Position numbers and translations under genes: made by a program | Shown: piece by piece, positions 43,533 to 52,633 of the stretch | Position numbering within the stretch: position 1 is the first letter of the stretch | How the letters are laid out: the number at the start of each line of letters is the position of its first letter | NCBI RefSeq assembly: GCF_000772945.1 | Contig: NZ_JPVN01000012.1 | Span: 62,001-126,000 of the forward strand | Source of the DNA: Ureibacillus manganicus DSM 26584 | GTDB lineage: Bacteria > Bacillota > Bacilli > Bacillales_A > Planococcaceae | Length of the DNA stretch: 64,000 nucleotides | Reading direction: 5' to 3' | Notes under the pieces: model-generated | Seen by the model: the letters and a program-made list of their open reading frames with translations, nothing else | Database searches by the model: none | Told to the model about the DNA's origin: nothing

Positions 43533-45226
43533 GATTGTACCCCCTTTAAACGATTAGCTACTTCATTTAATTTTTCAATTACATTTTGGCCAGCATATAT
43601 AAAACCATTTAATCCTTTAGCTTGCCATTCCCCTTCTTCGTCTTTAAATCTTCCAGCTACATCAAGTAATAAGTCTTTAGGTTTAATTGCTAAAAGTTCA
43701 GGTACAATCTCTTTTGTATCATCATCTGTTGTTGCAACTACAACATAGTCGTAATTGTTATTCATTAACCATTCTTTAGCTGCATCAATTGTTTTTATTT
43801 CACCAGATTGTTCACACACAATCCCCGCAGTTGAAAAGAATCCTGAAACAAAATCAGCACGTGCTTTAAAGTTTTTCAGTTGCCCAAATGTTAAAATAGC
43901 AATCTTAGGTCGGATTGTTTCATAGGTTGAACGCAATTCTTCAAATGGTGTTGCTAAACGATTCACATAAGCAAATATAGGATTCGTTACAGTTTGTAAC
44001 TCATCACTTGGATTAGCATAAATATTCGTCCCAATTAAAGACTGTTTTCTTGTTGCTAATGCATTTTGTCTACCTTCATTCACTTCTTCCATTAATGCTG
44101 TAAGTTTTCCAGATTGACTATACGCATCAAGTCCGCCTGCTTCTTCGATTTCCAAGAATAGCTTCCAAGCCTGTTCAACGTATTCGCTAGTTAATGTTTC
44201 AATGAAGTAAGATCCACCTGATGGATCGATTACATTTTGAACAAGTGACTCTTCTTTTAACACGAGTATCACGTTTCGAGCGATTCGAATTGATTGGTCT
44301 GTTGGCTTTGTTAGTACATCATGAGGATGAACAGTAAATACATCCGCTCCACCAATTAGTGCCGAGAAAGCTTCGTTCCCTGCTCGAAGTAAGTTTACAT
44401 ATACGTCTAATTTTGAATAGCTTCTTAAGGAAGTTTCAGCAACTATTGGTAAAGTGATGTTTTCCGAAACACCATAAGCAGTTGAAAGCGCTTTCCACAA
44501 TACTTTAACAGCTCGTAATTTCGCTATCTCTGAGAAGAAATTCGTATCAATCGCAAAATTAACAAAAAATTTGTTTGCAAAAGACTCAAAATTATTTTCC
44601 TCTACATATTTACGAGCGATAGCTAAAGTTAACGCTAATTCCTGAACTGCGTTTGCACCTTCATAATGATAAGGTATCGTATTTGCACAAATAGTACGTA
44701 TTTTTGGATAGCTTTTTAAAATGATAGGTTCATCTGAAATAATATAACCTTTTACGTTTTCACGTTTACTTTCTTCAATAGTCTCAAAAACAGATAAAAG
44801 AACATCCGAAGAATCACGTACTAATAATTTAAACTCATGGTTTGATAGTAAAGTTGCTAGTTTAGAAAGTGATTGCTCAGACCATTCAAATGAAACTTGA
44901 CTATCTATTGTTAATACAGCATTCCCTCGTTCTATACTATTTGTAATATTCGAGAAAAACTGATCTTCTGTATGACCGAAAATTTGCTGCGCAGGAGAAA
45001 ATGATGTTGATGCTTTTAGCTTTCGGATTGTTGTAATTTGTTTCTCCAGCTTTTCTCCAAGCTTGTCTACTAAAGTTTCTTGAGTGTATAAAGGTTGTAA
45101 AGTAATTCCCTCAATTGATCGAGTAAAAAGAGATTTGAACGGCTTCCCCTTTAAAGCGCTAATTGCTTGCTCTTTCCATTGATCATAGTTCACTTGTTCA
45201 AATTGAATATCTTTCATTTTTGACAT
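43529..45226 (-). CDS. mutA: Methylmalonyl-CoA mutase, small subunit
   Basis: 565 aa, related to the large subunit but degenerate. The barrel keeps the fold ([49 protein letters not shown]), while the C-terminal B12-like domain lacks DxHxxG, so it does not bind cobalamin; this is normal for the MutA partner. ATG at 45226. Upstream of the large subunit with a four-base overlap, ensuring equal synthesis. The 240-base gap to bkdB holds hairpins rather than a recognisable promoter. Confidence 0.93.
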   Translation of the reverse strand: MSKMKDIQFEQVNYDQWKEQAISALKGKPFKSLFTRSIEGITLQPLYTQETLVDKLGEKLEKQITTIRKLKASTSFSPAQQIFGHTEDQFFSNITNSIERGNAVLTIDSQVSFEWSEQSLSKLATLLSNHEFKLLVRDSSDVLLSVFETIEESKRENVKGYIISDEPIILKSYPKIRTICANTIPYHYEGANAVQELALTLAIARKYVEENNFESFANKFFVNFAIDTNFFSEIAKLRAVKVLWKALSTAYGVSENITLPIVAETSLRSYSKLDVYVNLLRAGNEAFSALIGGADVFTVHPHDVLTKPTDQSIRIARNVILVLKEESLVQNVIDPSGGSYFIETLTSEYVEQAWKLFLEIEEAGGLDAYSQSGKLTALMEEVNEGRQNALATRKQSLIGTNIYANPSDELQTVTNPIFAYVNRLATPFEELRSTYETIRPKIAILTFGQLKNFKARADFVSGFFSTAGIVCEQSGEIKTIDAAKEWLMNNNYDYVVVATTDDDTKEIVPELLAIKPKDLLLDVAGRFKDEEGEWQAKGLNGFIYAGQNVIEKLNEVANRLKGVQS

Positions 45227-45307
45227 ACTTTCGCTTTACAGCTTCCCCCTTTATGATGTCCTAATAATATTTTACAATAGAAAGACTTTCCATAAAAGAG
45301 AAAAAAC

Positions 45308-45347
45308 AAAGGGTACGTCTGAAAAGTCCTTTTGAGACGTACCCTTT
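45308..45347 (-). terminator. Hairpin in the bkdB-mutA gap
   Basis: Perfect 13-base arms AAAGGGTACGTCT / AGACGTACCCTTT; the minus strand continues with GTTTTTTC. Confidence 0.82.
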
Positions 45348-45464
45348 GCGCCGAGGATGGTGACATCTTGATGTGACCACCGCAGAAGCAATAATTTTTA
45401 ACAGGTAATTATTATAAGCAAGACGGGGTTGTCTAGAAAGTTCACTTTCTAGACAACCCCTTGC
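45348..45464. repeat. Hairpin-rich intergenic stretch downstream of bkdB
   Basis: Contains quasi-palindrome GGTGACATCTTGATGTGACC (45359-45378), AATAAT/ATTATT, and a perfect 16-base-arm hairpin GGGGTTGTCTAGAAAG / CTTTCTAGACAACCCC (45425-45460) seven bases from the bkdB stop. Noncoding. The style matches the hairpin modules at 36.0 and 62.6 kb. Confidence 0.6.
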
Positions 45465-45466
45465 TT

Positions 45467-46756
45467 TTAATAAATTGACATATTGTTAGCATCTGCATTT
45501 TCAAGAATTGATTTTACTCGATTTAAAAATCTACCAGCCACTAACCCATCTAAAACTCGATGGTCAATCGATAAACATAAATTCACGATATCTCTTGCAG
45601 CAAACATACCACCGTTTAGAATCACAGGTTTTTTCACAATTGATTCTACTTGTAATATAGCAGCTTGTGGATAATTAATAATTCCCATTGATTGTACAGA
45701 ACCAAATGAGCCAGTATTATTTACGGTAAATGTTCCGCCTTCAATATGTTCGGAACGAAGCTTTCCAGATCTGACAATTTTAGATAATTCATTAATTTCC
45801 TTAGCAATACCTTTGATAGATTTTTCATCAGCATTTTTTATGACAGGGACAAAAAGGGAATCCTCAGTAGCAACTGCGATCGATAGATTAATCGCTTTTT
45901 TCTGAATGATTTTATCTCCCGCCCAAACTGAATTCATGATTGGATATTCTTTTAAAGCAATCGAAACTGCTTTGATGAAAAAGGCAAAATACGTTAAATT
46001 AAATCCTTCTGTCTCTTTAAACTCAGATTTAATACCATCACGGTAACTAACTAAATTAGTGACGTCCACTTCCATCATCATCCAAGCATGTGGAATTTCA
46101 GTTTTACTGCGGACCATATTATTAGCGATTGCTCTTCGAATCGATGTTACTGGAATTTCGATATCTCCTACTGCTGATACTTGAACTGGTTCAGTTGTTG
46201 TTTTCACTGGTTGAGCTATAGGAATAGAGACTTCCGGAGTCGTCAAATTCGGTTGGGAGCCGTTATTTATTACGCCACCTGATTCAATTAACTTTAATAG
46301 ATCTTTTCGTGTGATTCTTCCTTCTATACCAGTTCCATTCACTAAATTTAAGTCAATATTATTTTCCTGTGCGATTTTCAAGACTGCAGGTGAATAACGT
46401 GTTTTTTGACTGTTAGAAATTGGCTTGATTTCAGATGCGGGTTGTTTAAGCTCAGTCGTTGTAGCTTGAATAGATTCAACAGTCGGTTTTGACTTTACTG
46501 TTGCTCCCGAATCATCACCTACTTGTATGGTACAAATTATCTTACCAACAGCTAAAGTTTCACCTTCTTTTGCAATCAACTCATGGACAACACCTGTGAA
46601 GGAAGATGGAACTTCAGCATTTACTTTATCAGTCACTACCTCAGCAAGAGGTTCATATTTGTTAACAAAATCACCTGGCTTCACTAACCATTTTTCAATA
46701 GTTCCCTCTGTTACACTTTCTCCTAACTGGGGCATTAATATATTTTCAATTGGCAT
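45467..46756 (-). CDS. bkdB: Branched-chain 2-oxo acid dehydrogenase E2 (lipoamide acyltransferase)
   Basis: Core of the BKD complex; moves the acyl group from lipoate to CoA. About 429 aa: N-terminal lipoyl domain with VTDKVNAEV (lipoyl-Lys), Thr/Gln-rich linker, peripheral subunit-binding domain (RYSPAVLKIAQENNIDL), and catalytic domain ending SIDHRVLDGLVAGRFL. ATG at 46756, eight bases after GGAGG. Last gene of bcd-lpdV-bkdAA-bkdAB-bkdB. Confidence 0.95.
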   Translation of the reverse strand: MPIENILMPQLGESVTEGTIEKWLVKPGDFVNKYEPLAEVVTDKVNAEVPSSFTGVVHELIAKEGETLAVGKIICTIQVGDDSGATVKSKPTVESIQATTTELKQPASEIKPISNSQKTRYSPAVLKIAQENNIDLNLVNGTGIEGRITRKDLLKLIESGGVINNGSQPNLTTPEVSIPIAQPVKTTTEPVQVSAVGDIEIPVTSIRRAIANNMVRSKTEIPHAWMMMEVDVTNLVSYRDGIKSEFKETEGFNLTYFAFFIKAVSIALKEYPIMNSVWAGDKIIQKKAINLSIAVATEDSLFVPVIKNADEKSIKGIAKEINELSKIVRSGKLRSEHIEGGTFTVNNTGSFGSVQSMGIINYPQAAILQVESIVKKPVILNGGMFAARDIVNLCLSIDHRVLDGLVAGRFLNRVKSILENADANNMSIY

Positions 46757-46770
46757 CACTTACACCTCCA

Positions 46771-47754
46771 TTAGAAAGCAGCTAACTCACGCATCGCTTG
46801 CTCAATTTTATCTGGATTAATCATAAAGAATTTTTCCATTGTTGGTGAATATGGCATAGCAGGAACATCTGGACCAGCTAAACGCTTAATTGGGGCATCA
46901 AGTTCAAATAAGCATTCTTCTGCAATAATTGCAGAAACTTCACTCATTATGCTGCCTTCTTTGTTATCCTCAGTAACTAATAGTACTTTACCCGTTTTAC
47001 TAGCTGCTTCAACTATTGCCTCTTTATCAAGTGGATACACCGTTCTTAAATCCAAAATGTGAGCTTCAATTCCATCAGCTGCAAGTCTCTCAGCAGCCTG
47101 TAAAGCAAAGTGGACAGCTAATCCGTAAGTAATGACAGTTATATCATCACCCTCACGTTTTATATCTGCTTTTCCTATAGGCAATACATAGTCATCCGTT
47201 GGTACCTCACCTTTTATTAAACGATAGGCACGCTTATGTTCAAAGAATAATACAGGGTCTTCATCACGAATTGCTGCTTTTAACAATCCTTTGGCTTCAT
47301 ATGGAGTTGACGGAATGACAATTTTTAAGCCAGGAGTACCTGCAAAAAGCGCTTCTACTGATTGAGAATGATACAATGCTCCGTGTACTCCACCTCCAAA
47401 CGGGGCGCGAACAACTAAAGGACAAGTCCAATCATTATTAGATCTGTATCTTATTTTAGCAGCCTCAGAAACAATTTGGTTAACAGCAGGCATGATAAAG
47501 TCAGCAAATTGCATTTCTGCAATTGGCCTCATCCCTACCATTGCTGCTCCTATTGCTACTCCTGCGATTGCACTTTCTGCTAATGGTGTATCTAAAACTC
47601 GATATTCACCAAATTGATTATATAAACCTTGGGTTGCTTTAAATACCCCACCCTTAAGGCCTACATCCTCACCTAATATAAAGACGCGATCGTCTCGTTC
47701 CATTTCTTCTTTCATCGCTAAATTAATAGCTTCTATAAATGACATAACAGCCAT
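46771..47754 (-). CDS. bkdAB: Branched-chain 2-oxo acid dehydrogenase E1 beta
   Basis: 327 aa, transketolase-like pyrimidine-binding half of E1. Seen: MSFIEAINLAMKEEMERDDRVFILGEDVG at the N-terminus with the catalytic Glu, APFGGGVHGALYHSQS, and LLVTEDNKEGSIMSE. Forms the alpha2-beta2 E1 that decarboxylates branched-chain keto acids with thiamine diphosphate. Overlaps bkdAA by one base. Confidence 0.95.
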   Translation of the reverse strand: MAVMSFIEAINLAMKEEMERDDRVFILGEDVGLKGGVFKATQGLYNQFGEYRVLDTPLAESAIAGVAIGAAMVGMRPIAEMQFADFIMPAVNQIVSEAAKIRYRSNNDWTCPLVVRAPFGGGVHGALYHSQSVEALFAGTPGLKIVIPSTPYEAKGLLKAAIRDEDPVLFFEHKRAYRLIKGEVPTDDYVLPIGKADIKREGDDITVITYGLAVHFALQAAERLAADGIEAHILDLRTVYPLDKEAIVEAASKTGKVLLVTEDNKEGSIMSEVSAIIAEECLFELDAPIKRLAGPDVPAMPYSPTMEKFFMINPDKIEQAMRELAAF

Positions 47755-48764
47755 TATTCATCAGCCCCTTCCGCATAGACATGTTTAAGTGCATGTTCAG
47801 GTGGAGAGTATGGAGCTTCTTCTGCATAATCTGTTGCTTCATTGACAGCTTGCATAACTCGGACATTTATTTCATTTAAAATTTCGTCCGTAGCTACACC
47901 ATTTTCTTTTAAATAATTTTCAAAGCGAGTAATTGGATCGTTTGCTCTGCCTTGTGCAATGTCATCTGCTGAACGATATTGACGATCATCATCATCAGAA
48001 GAATGTGCTGTAAGACGATAAGTAATTGCTTCAATCAGTGTCGGACCTTCTCCCGCACGTGCTCGATCAGCAGCTTCTTTAACGGCTTTATAAACCTCCA
48101 ATGGATTCATGCCGTCAACAGTATACCCGGGCATACCATAGCCAATTGCTCGGTCAGAAACTTGGGCACAACCTAATTGTTTTTCTATAGGTACACTAAT
48201 TGCATATTTATTGTTTTCGACCATTGTTATAACTGGTAATTTATGAACACCTGCAAAATTAAGTCCCTCATGGAAGTCCCCTTGATTTGTAGAGCCTTCA
48301 CCTAATGTTACAAAAGAAACATAGTCTTTATTTTGCATTTTTGCGACTAGAGCAACACCTACAGCATGTGGCACTTGAGTTGCAACAGGAGAAGAACCTG
48401 TTAATATTCGATTTTTCTTTTGTCCAAAGTGTCCTGGCATTTGCCTGCCACCGGAGTTTGGATCCTCTGCTTTTGCAAAAGCAGATAACATTAAATCTTT
48501 TGGTGTCATACCAAAGTGTAAAACAACTCCCATATCACGGTAATAAGGAGCAATATAATCTTTTGTATGGTCCAATGCAAAAGCAGCGCCTACTTGTGCT
48601 GCTTCTTGACCTTGGCAAGAGATTACAAAAGCAATTTTACCAGCACGATTTAGTAACCACATACGTTCATCTATTCTTCGAGCCATTAGCATTGTTTCAT
48701 ACATATTTAATACAGCTTCGTCAGTTAATCCTAAGTCTTTATGGTGTAAATTATCATTTGTCAA
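47754..48764 (-). CDS. bkdAA: Branched-chain 2-oxo acid dehydrogenase E1 alpha
   Basis: 336 aa. Thiamine diphosphate motif GEGSTNQGDFHEGLNFAGVHKLPVI near residue 158, LTAHSSDDDDRQYR phosphorylation-loop-like region, and SCQGQEAAQVGAA. I choose TTG at 48764, nine bases after AAAGGGG; the upstream ATG at 48773 touches that site. Follows lpdV by 33 bases and pairs with bkdAB. Confidence 0.94.
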   Translation of the reverse strand: MTNDNLHHKDLGLTDEAVLNMYETMLMARRIDERMWLLNRAGKIAFVISCQGQEAAQVGAAFALDHTKDYIAPYYRDMGVVLHFGMTPKDLMLSAFAKAEDPNSGGRQMPGHFGQKKNRILTGSSPVATQVPHAVGVALVAKMQNKDYVSFVTLGEGSTNQGDFHEGLNFAGVHKLPVITMVENNKYAISVPIEKQLGCAQVSDRAIGYGMPGYTVDGMNPLEVYKAVKEAADRARAGEGPTLIEAITYRLTAHSSDDDDRQYRSADDIAQGRANDPITRFENYLKENGVATDEILNEINVRVMQAVNEATDYAEEAPYSPPEHALKHVYAEGADE

Positions 48765-48796
48765 ACAGATCATCCCCTTTCTATTGAATTAGTCCA

Positions 48797-50218
48797 TTAA
48801 AAATGGATTGCTCGACCATCAACACTTAGTGCGGCTTCCCCTATGACCTCACTTAATGTTGGATGTGGGTGTATTGTTTCCCCTATTTCCCAAGGTGTTG
48901 CATCTAGTAGCATAGCTAAAGAAGCTTCAGAAATTAAATCGGTTACATGTGGTCCTATCATATGAACGCCTAAAAGATCATTCGTGTCTTGATCGGCAAT
49001 TATTTTGACGAAACCTTCCATTTCCCCATAAACTAATGCTTTACCAATTGCCTTAAATGGAAATTTTCCCACTTTAATGTTATATCCTTGATTTCTTGCC
49101 TTTTCCTCTGTTAAACCAATACTTGCAGCTTCTGGATTTGAATATATACATCTAGCAATATTGTCATAGCTAATATTTTTTACAGTTCCATTTACAATAT
49201 GTTCCACAGCTGCAATGCCCTCATGTGACGCAACATGTGCCAACTGCAATCCACCGATACAATCACCGATTGCGTAAATATGTTTTTCCTTCGTCTGATA
49301 CGTTTCACTTACTTTTAAAAAACTAGATTCTATTTCAATTTCAGTATTATCCAGTCCAATATCAGAAATATTCCCTTTTCTCCCTATTGATATTAACATT
49401 TTTTCAACTTCAAGTCTCTTTTCTTCACCATCTATTAGGACAGTGGCTTTAATATTCTTATCTGATAGATTAAGTTTGTCAGTTTGAAGAAATGCGTTAG
49501 TATAAATTTCAATACCACGGCCTCTTAGCATTTTTGCCATTTCTTTTGAAATATCTTTATCTTCAGAAGGTAATATTTGTTGACTTGTTTCAATAATTGT
49601 AACTTTTACTCCAAAATCAGAAAGCATGGAAGCCCACTCAATACCAATAACTCCTCCACCAACAATAAGGATTGATTTAGGAAGTTCTGAAAGTTCTAAT
49701 GCATGATCTGAGTTTAATACTTTTTTTCCATCTGGGATAAGCCCTTCTAAATTTCGAGGAGAGGAGCCTGTTGCGATGATAATGTTTTTAGGAATTAACA
49801 TTTCATTTTCTTCCCCTTCTTTCTCAACAGAAATCGTTCCTGCCATTGGTGAGAAAATAGAAGGTCCAAGAATTCGCCCAGTTCCATAATAAACATCGAT
49901 TTTCCCTTTTTTTACAAGGCCTTTTACGCCGTTATGAAGTTGTTCTACAATACTATTCTTTCTTTTCTGTACTGCATTAAAATTGACGCGAACAGCTGCT
50001 ACATCAATTCCATATTCACTAGCATTTAATGATTGACGGTACACTTCTGCACTTCGGAGTAATGCTTTACTTGGAATACATCCTTTATGCAAACAAGTAC
50101 CCCCAAGTTTTTCTTTTTCCACAATTGCTGTTGAAAGCCCTAGTTGACTCGCTCTTATTGCAGCGACATATCCTCCAGTTCCACCACCAAGAATGACTAA
50201 ATCGTATTCACGAGACAT
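48797..50218 (-). CDS. lpdV: Dihydrolipoamide dehydrogenase (E3) of BKD complex
   Basis: 473 aa flavoprotein that reoxidises dihydrolipoamide with NAD+. FAD motif LGGGTGGYVAA, redox disulfide GGTCLHKGCIPSKALL, second Rossmann IVGGGVIGIEWASML, and the C-terminal HPHPTLSE with the active His. ATG at 50218 follows GGGGGAT; a start at 50260 would add 14 residues without family match. Between bcd and bkdAA, like lpdV of B. subtilis. Confidence 0.95.
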   Translation of the reverse strand: MSREYDLVILGGGTGGYVAAIRASQLGLSTAIVEKEKLGGTCLHKGCIPSKALLRSAEVYRQSLNASEYGIDVAAVRVNFNAVQKRKNSIVEQLHNGVKGLVKKGKIDVYYGTGRILGPSIFSPMAGTISVEKEGEENEMLIPKNIIIATGSSPRNLEGLIPDGKKVLNSDHALELSELPKSILIVGGGVIGIEWASMLSDFGVKVTIIETSQQILPSEDKDISKEMAKMLRGRGIEIYTNAFLQTDKLNLSDKNIKATVLIDGEEKRLEVEKMLISIGRKGNISDIGLDNTEIEIESSFLKVSETYQTKEKHIYAIGDCIGGLQLAHVASHEGIAAVEHIVNGTVKNISYDNIARCIYSNPEAASIGLTEEKARNQGYNIKVGKFPFKAIGKALVYGEMEGFVKIIADQDTNDLLGVHMIGPHVTDLISEASLAMLLDATPWEIGETIHPHPTLSEVIGEAALSVDGRAIHF

Positions 50219-50281
50219 AAGTATCCCCCTTGAAAAATTTGAGAATGAAAGATATGACACCTTCCATTCTCAGTCAGTATT

Positions 50282-51376
50282 CTATCTACCATTAAGTATA
50301 TTTTTTTCACTAGTCAAAAATTGTTTACGTGATTTTGCGACACGCGCAATTCTATTCTCTGCTAATTTGTTTGCAGCTAAATATGTTGGGATGTTTTGTT
50401 CTTTTGAAATTGCGTATATTTTAGAAAGACTATCATAAATCGTTTCTACACGTTTCATCGCTCGATCACGATTATAACCATATAATTCATCAGCGACATT
50501 AATTACTCCTCCAGCATTAATCACATAATCTGGAGCATATATTATACCCTTTTCATGTAGTACATTGCCATGTCTAGACTCTTTTAATTGATTATTTGCA
50601 GAACCTGCAATGACCTTTGCTTTTAATTGCGGAATTGTCTCGTCGTTAATGATTGCACCTAATGCACATGGTGAAAATACTTCAGCTTCTTGTTTATAAA
50701 TTTCATCTGGTTGAACAGCACGGGCACCAAAATTACTTACGACGCGTTCAACTGCCTTTTTATTTATATCGGTAACAATAAGTTCAGCACCTTCCTGATG
50801 AAGGTAATCACATAGTGCGTACGCTACATTTCCAAGTCCTTGTACAGCCACACGAATTCCTTTTAGTGAGTCTGATCCAAATGCTTCTTTCACAGATGCT
50901 TTCATACCTAGAAATACACCATAAGCTGTTACAGGTGATGGATTTCCTGATGAACCAAAAGTTGGTGAGATACCAGTAACATAATTTGTTTCTTCATGAA
51001 TGAGGTCCATATCCGCTTCAGTTGTACCAACATCTTCAGCAGTAATGTAGCGCCCATTTAGCCCTTGAATGAATCTCCCTAAGGCTCTAAACATTTCTTC
51101 ATTTTTATCTTTCGAAGGATCCCCAATAATTACTGTTTTACCTCCACCAAGATTTAAACCCGCAGCTGCATTTTTGTAGGTCATACCACGTGCTAAACGC
51201 AATGCATCTTCAACTGCTTCATCTTCAGTAGCATAAGGCCACATTCGAACCCCACCAAGTGCTGGGCCCAATGTAGTGTCATGAATAGCGATGATTGCTT
51301 TTAGTCCAGATGTTTGATCTTGACAAAATACCAGTTGTTCGTAATCGTACTTTTCCATATACTTAAAAATTTCCAC
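50282..51376 (-). CDS. bcd: Leucine (branched-chain amino acid) dehydrogenase
   Basis: Oxidative deamination of leucine, valine and isoleucine to keto acids for BKD. 364 aa, very close to Bacillus Bcd: LGGVRMWPY, catalytic Lys in [14 protein letters not shown] fold [14 protein letters not shown], and [12 protein letters not shown] at 51376 follows GGGGAGG by eight bases. First gene of the operon; ptb and buk, which accompany it in B. subtilis, are absent. A cre-like site sits 20-31 bases before the start. Confidence 0.96.
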   Translation of the reverse strand: MEIFKYMEKYDYEQLVFCQDQTSGLKAIIAIHDTTLGPALGGVRMWPYATEDEAVEDALRLARGMTYKNAAAGLNLGGGKTVIIGDPSKDKNEEMFRALGRFIQGLNGRYITAEDVGTTEADMDLIHEETNYVTGISPTFGSSGNPSPVTAYGVFLGMKASVKEAFGSDSLKGIRVAVQGLGNVAYALCDYLHQEGAELIVTDINKKAVERVVSNFGARAVQPDEIYKQEAEVFSPCALGAIINDETIPQLKAKVIAGSANNQLKESRHGNVLHEKGIIYAPDYVINAGGVINVADELYGYNRDRAMKRVETIYDSLSKIYAISKEQNIPTYLAANKLAENRIARVAKSRKQFLTSEKNILNGR

Positions 51377-51395
51377 GACTAAATCCTCCCCTTGC

Positions 51396-51407
51396 GAAAG
51401 CGCTTTC
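51396..51407. promoter_or_regulatory. cre-like (CcpA) site before bcd
   Basis: Perfect palindrome GAAAGCGCTTTC; the 14-base context matches TGAAAGCGCTTTCA at all but the outer positions. It lies just upstream of the bcd ribosome-binding site, where CcpA would act as roadblock. Confidence 0.65.
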
Positions 51408-51567
51408 TTTTAAAAAAGCCATTTTCTCTATTTTATTCAAAATATTTCTCGGTAAGTTTCCCTTATTTCTACAATACTTATAAATCCTAACCGAATCAAG
51501 ATAATAATTTACAAATAATATTTTTCGTTCAATAGTATGAATTCTCCCAAAAGACAAATGTCGTTCC

Positions 51568-51595
51568 TTGACATTCATTATCACCATTGTAAAAT
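51568..51595 (+). promoter_or_regulatory. yqzF promoter
   Basis: TTGACA at 51568-51573, 16-base spacer, TAAAAT at 51590-51595. The -35 overlaps an inverted repeat AATGTC-N7-GACATT at 51557-51575. Confidence 0.7.
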
Positions 51596-51621
51596 GAAGA
51601 TAGTTGTAAGGAGGACTTTTT

Positions 51622-51864
51622 ATGGCTCGAATGGCTGCATTTATTGTGTTATTAATCCCTGCTCTAATGGCTGGAGCTGGAATTAAATTTCTACGTGATA
51701 CTTTATATGGTAAGTTAATCTCTCCATTTCCTTGGCTATGGTTACAGTTTATAATTGGGATTGCTTTTTTAATAATTGGCCTTGGATTCTTTGCTGGTTA
51801 TTTACTAAATCGTGATCGAAAAAATGGTCGAGTTGCTCCAAAATTTGATAAGCAATCAAAATAA
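51622..51864 (+). CDS. yqzF: DUF2627 membrane protein YqzF
   Basis: 80 aa, two membrane helices (about residues 4-22 and 41-64) with a short loop FLRDTLYGKLISPFPWLWLQF typical of DUF2627, and a basic tail NRDRKNGRVAPKFDKQSK. ATG at 51622 follows AAGGAGG. Function unknown. Its place before the bcd/bkd region and beside yqiK matches B. subtilis. Divergent from bcd. Confidence 0.88.
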   Translation: MARMAAFIVLLIPALMAGAGIKFLRDTLYGKLISPFPWLWLQFIIGIAFLIIGLGFFAGYLLNRDRKNGRVAPKFDKQSK

Positions 51865-51909
51865 TAAGAGACTCAAAAAGTAATGTTCCACTTTTTGAGT
51901 CTCTTTATT
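51863..51909. terminator. Terminator between yqzF and the GDPD gene
   Basis: About 19-base arms (51863-51881, 51890-51909) with A/T runs on both sides; bidirectional for convergent genes. Confidence 0.9.
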
Positions 51910-51919
51910 ATTATCCCAG

Positions 51920-52633
51920 TTATAATTTTTTTAATACTTTATCAGGGTAGTCGGTGATCCAACCGACAACAGAAGTATCGGGGCTAGCTAAAAACAATTC
52001 AGTGCCAATAATTGAATAAAATCGCACTTTTTTATTTGCCTTTTTGCAGTATTCTAAATATAAAGTTTTGTAAAATCGCTTGTGTGCGTGAACTGCATCA
52101 ATATGGGACATTTTGTTTAACTGTTCCCAATTAAATTTCTTTGTTACTAATATGGCTGTTTCAAAATCTGGCCTTTGCATTTTGACAATTTTCATCAGTT
52201 CATCATGAAAGGATGAAAAATGGCTTCCTTTTGGTAAATTTAATGTTTGTAGTACTTCAACTAAGATGTTCGTATTCTCCAAAACAGTTTCTTTTAATTC
52301 AATATTGAGTGGAACTTGATGTTTATTTGCCCATTCTACAACTTGATGCAAGCTTGGGATTTTATGATTTGTAAATTTTCTAAAAAAGCGTTTCCCAATT
52401 CTCAGTTCACAAAGTTCGTCAAAGGTACAATCTAAAATTGATTTATTAACGCCTGCTAGCCTTGAAAGATTTACATCATGAAATACAACAAGAACTTGAT
52501 CTTTCGTAATTTGAACGTCTAATTCAATACCACTTGCTTCTAATTTTCGTGCTTTTTCAAATGCAGCAAATGTATTTTCTACCTCGTAACCCGAGGCGCC
52601 TCGATGAGCAAAAATAGATATATTCCTATACAT
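51920..52633 (-). CDS. yqiK: Glycerophosphodiester phosphodiesterase (YqiK)
   Basis: 237 aa, GDPD barrel that splits glycerophosphodiesters to glycerol-3-phosphate and an alcohol. Active-site signs: FAHRGASGYEVENTFAAF (catalytic His, metal Glu) and IELDVQITKDQVLVVFHD (metal Glu/Asp, second His), then NIELKE. No signal peptide, so it is a cytoplasmic type. ATG at 52633 overlaps the DUF342 gene by eight bases, so they are one unit. B. subtilis yqiK is in the same neighbourhood. Confidence 0.92.
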   Translation of the reverse strand: MYRNISIFAHRGASGYEVENTFAAFEKARKLEASGIELDVQITKDQVLVVFHDVNLSRLAGVNKSILDCTFDELCELRIGKRFFRKFTNHKIPSLHQVVEWANKHQVPLNIELKETVLENTNILVEVLQTLNLPKGSHFSSFHDELMKIVKMQRPDFETAILVTKKFNWEQLNKMSHIDAVHAHKRFYKTLYLEYCKKANKKVRFYSIIGTELFLASPDTSVVGWITDYPDKVLKKL

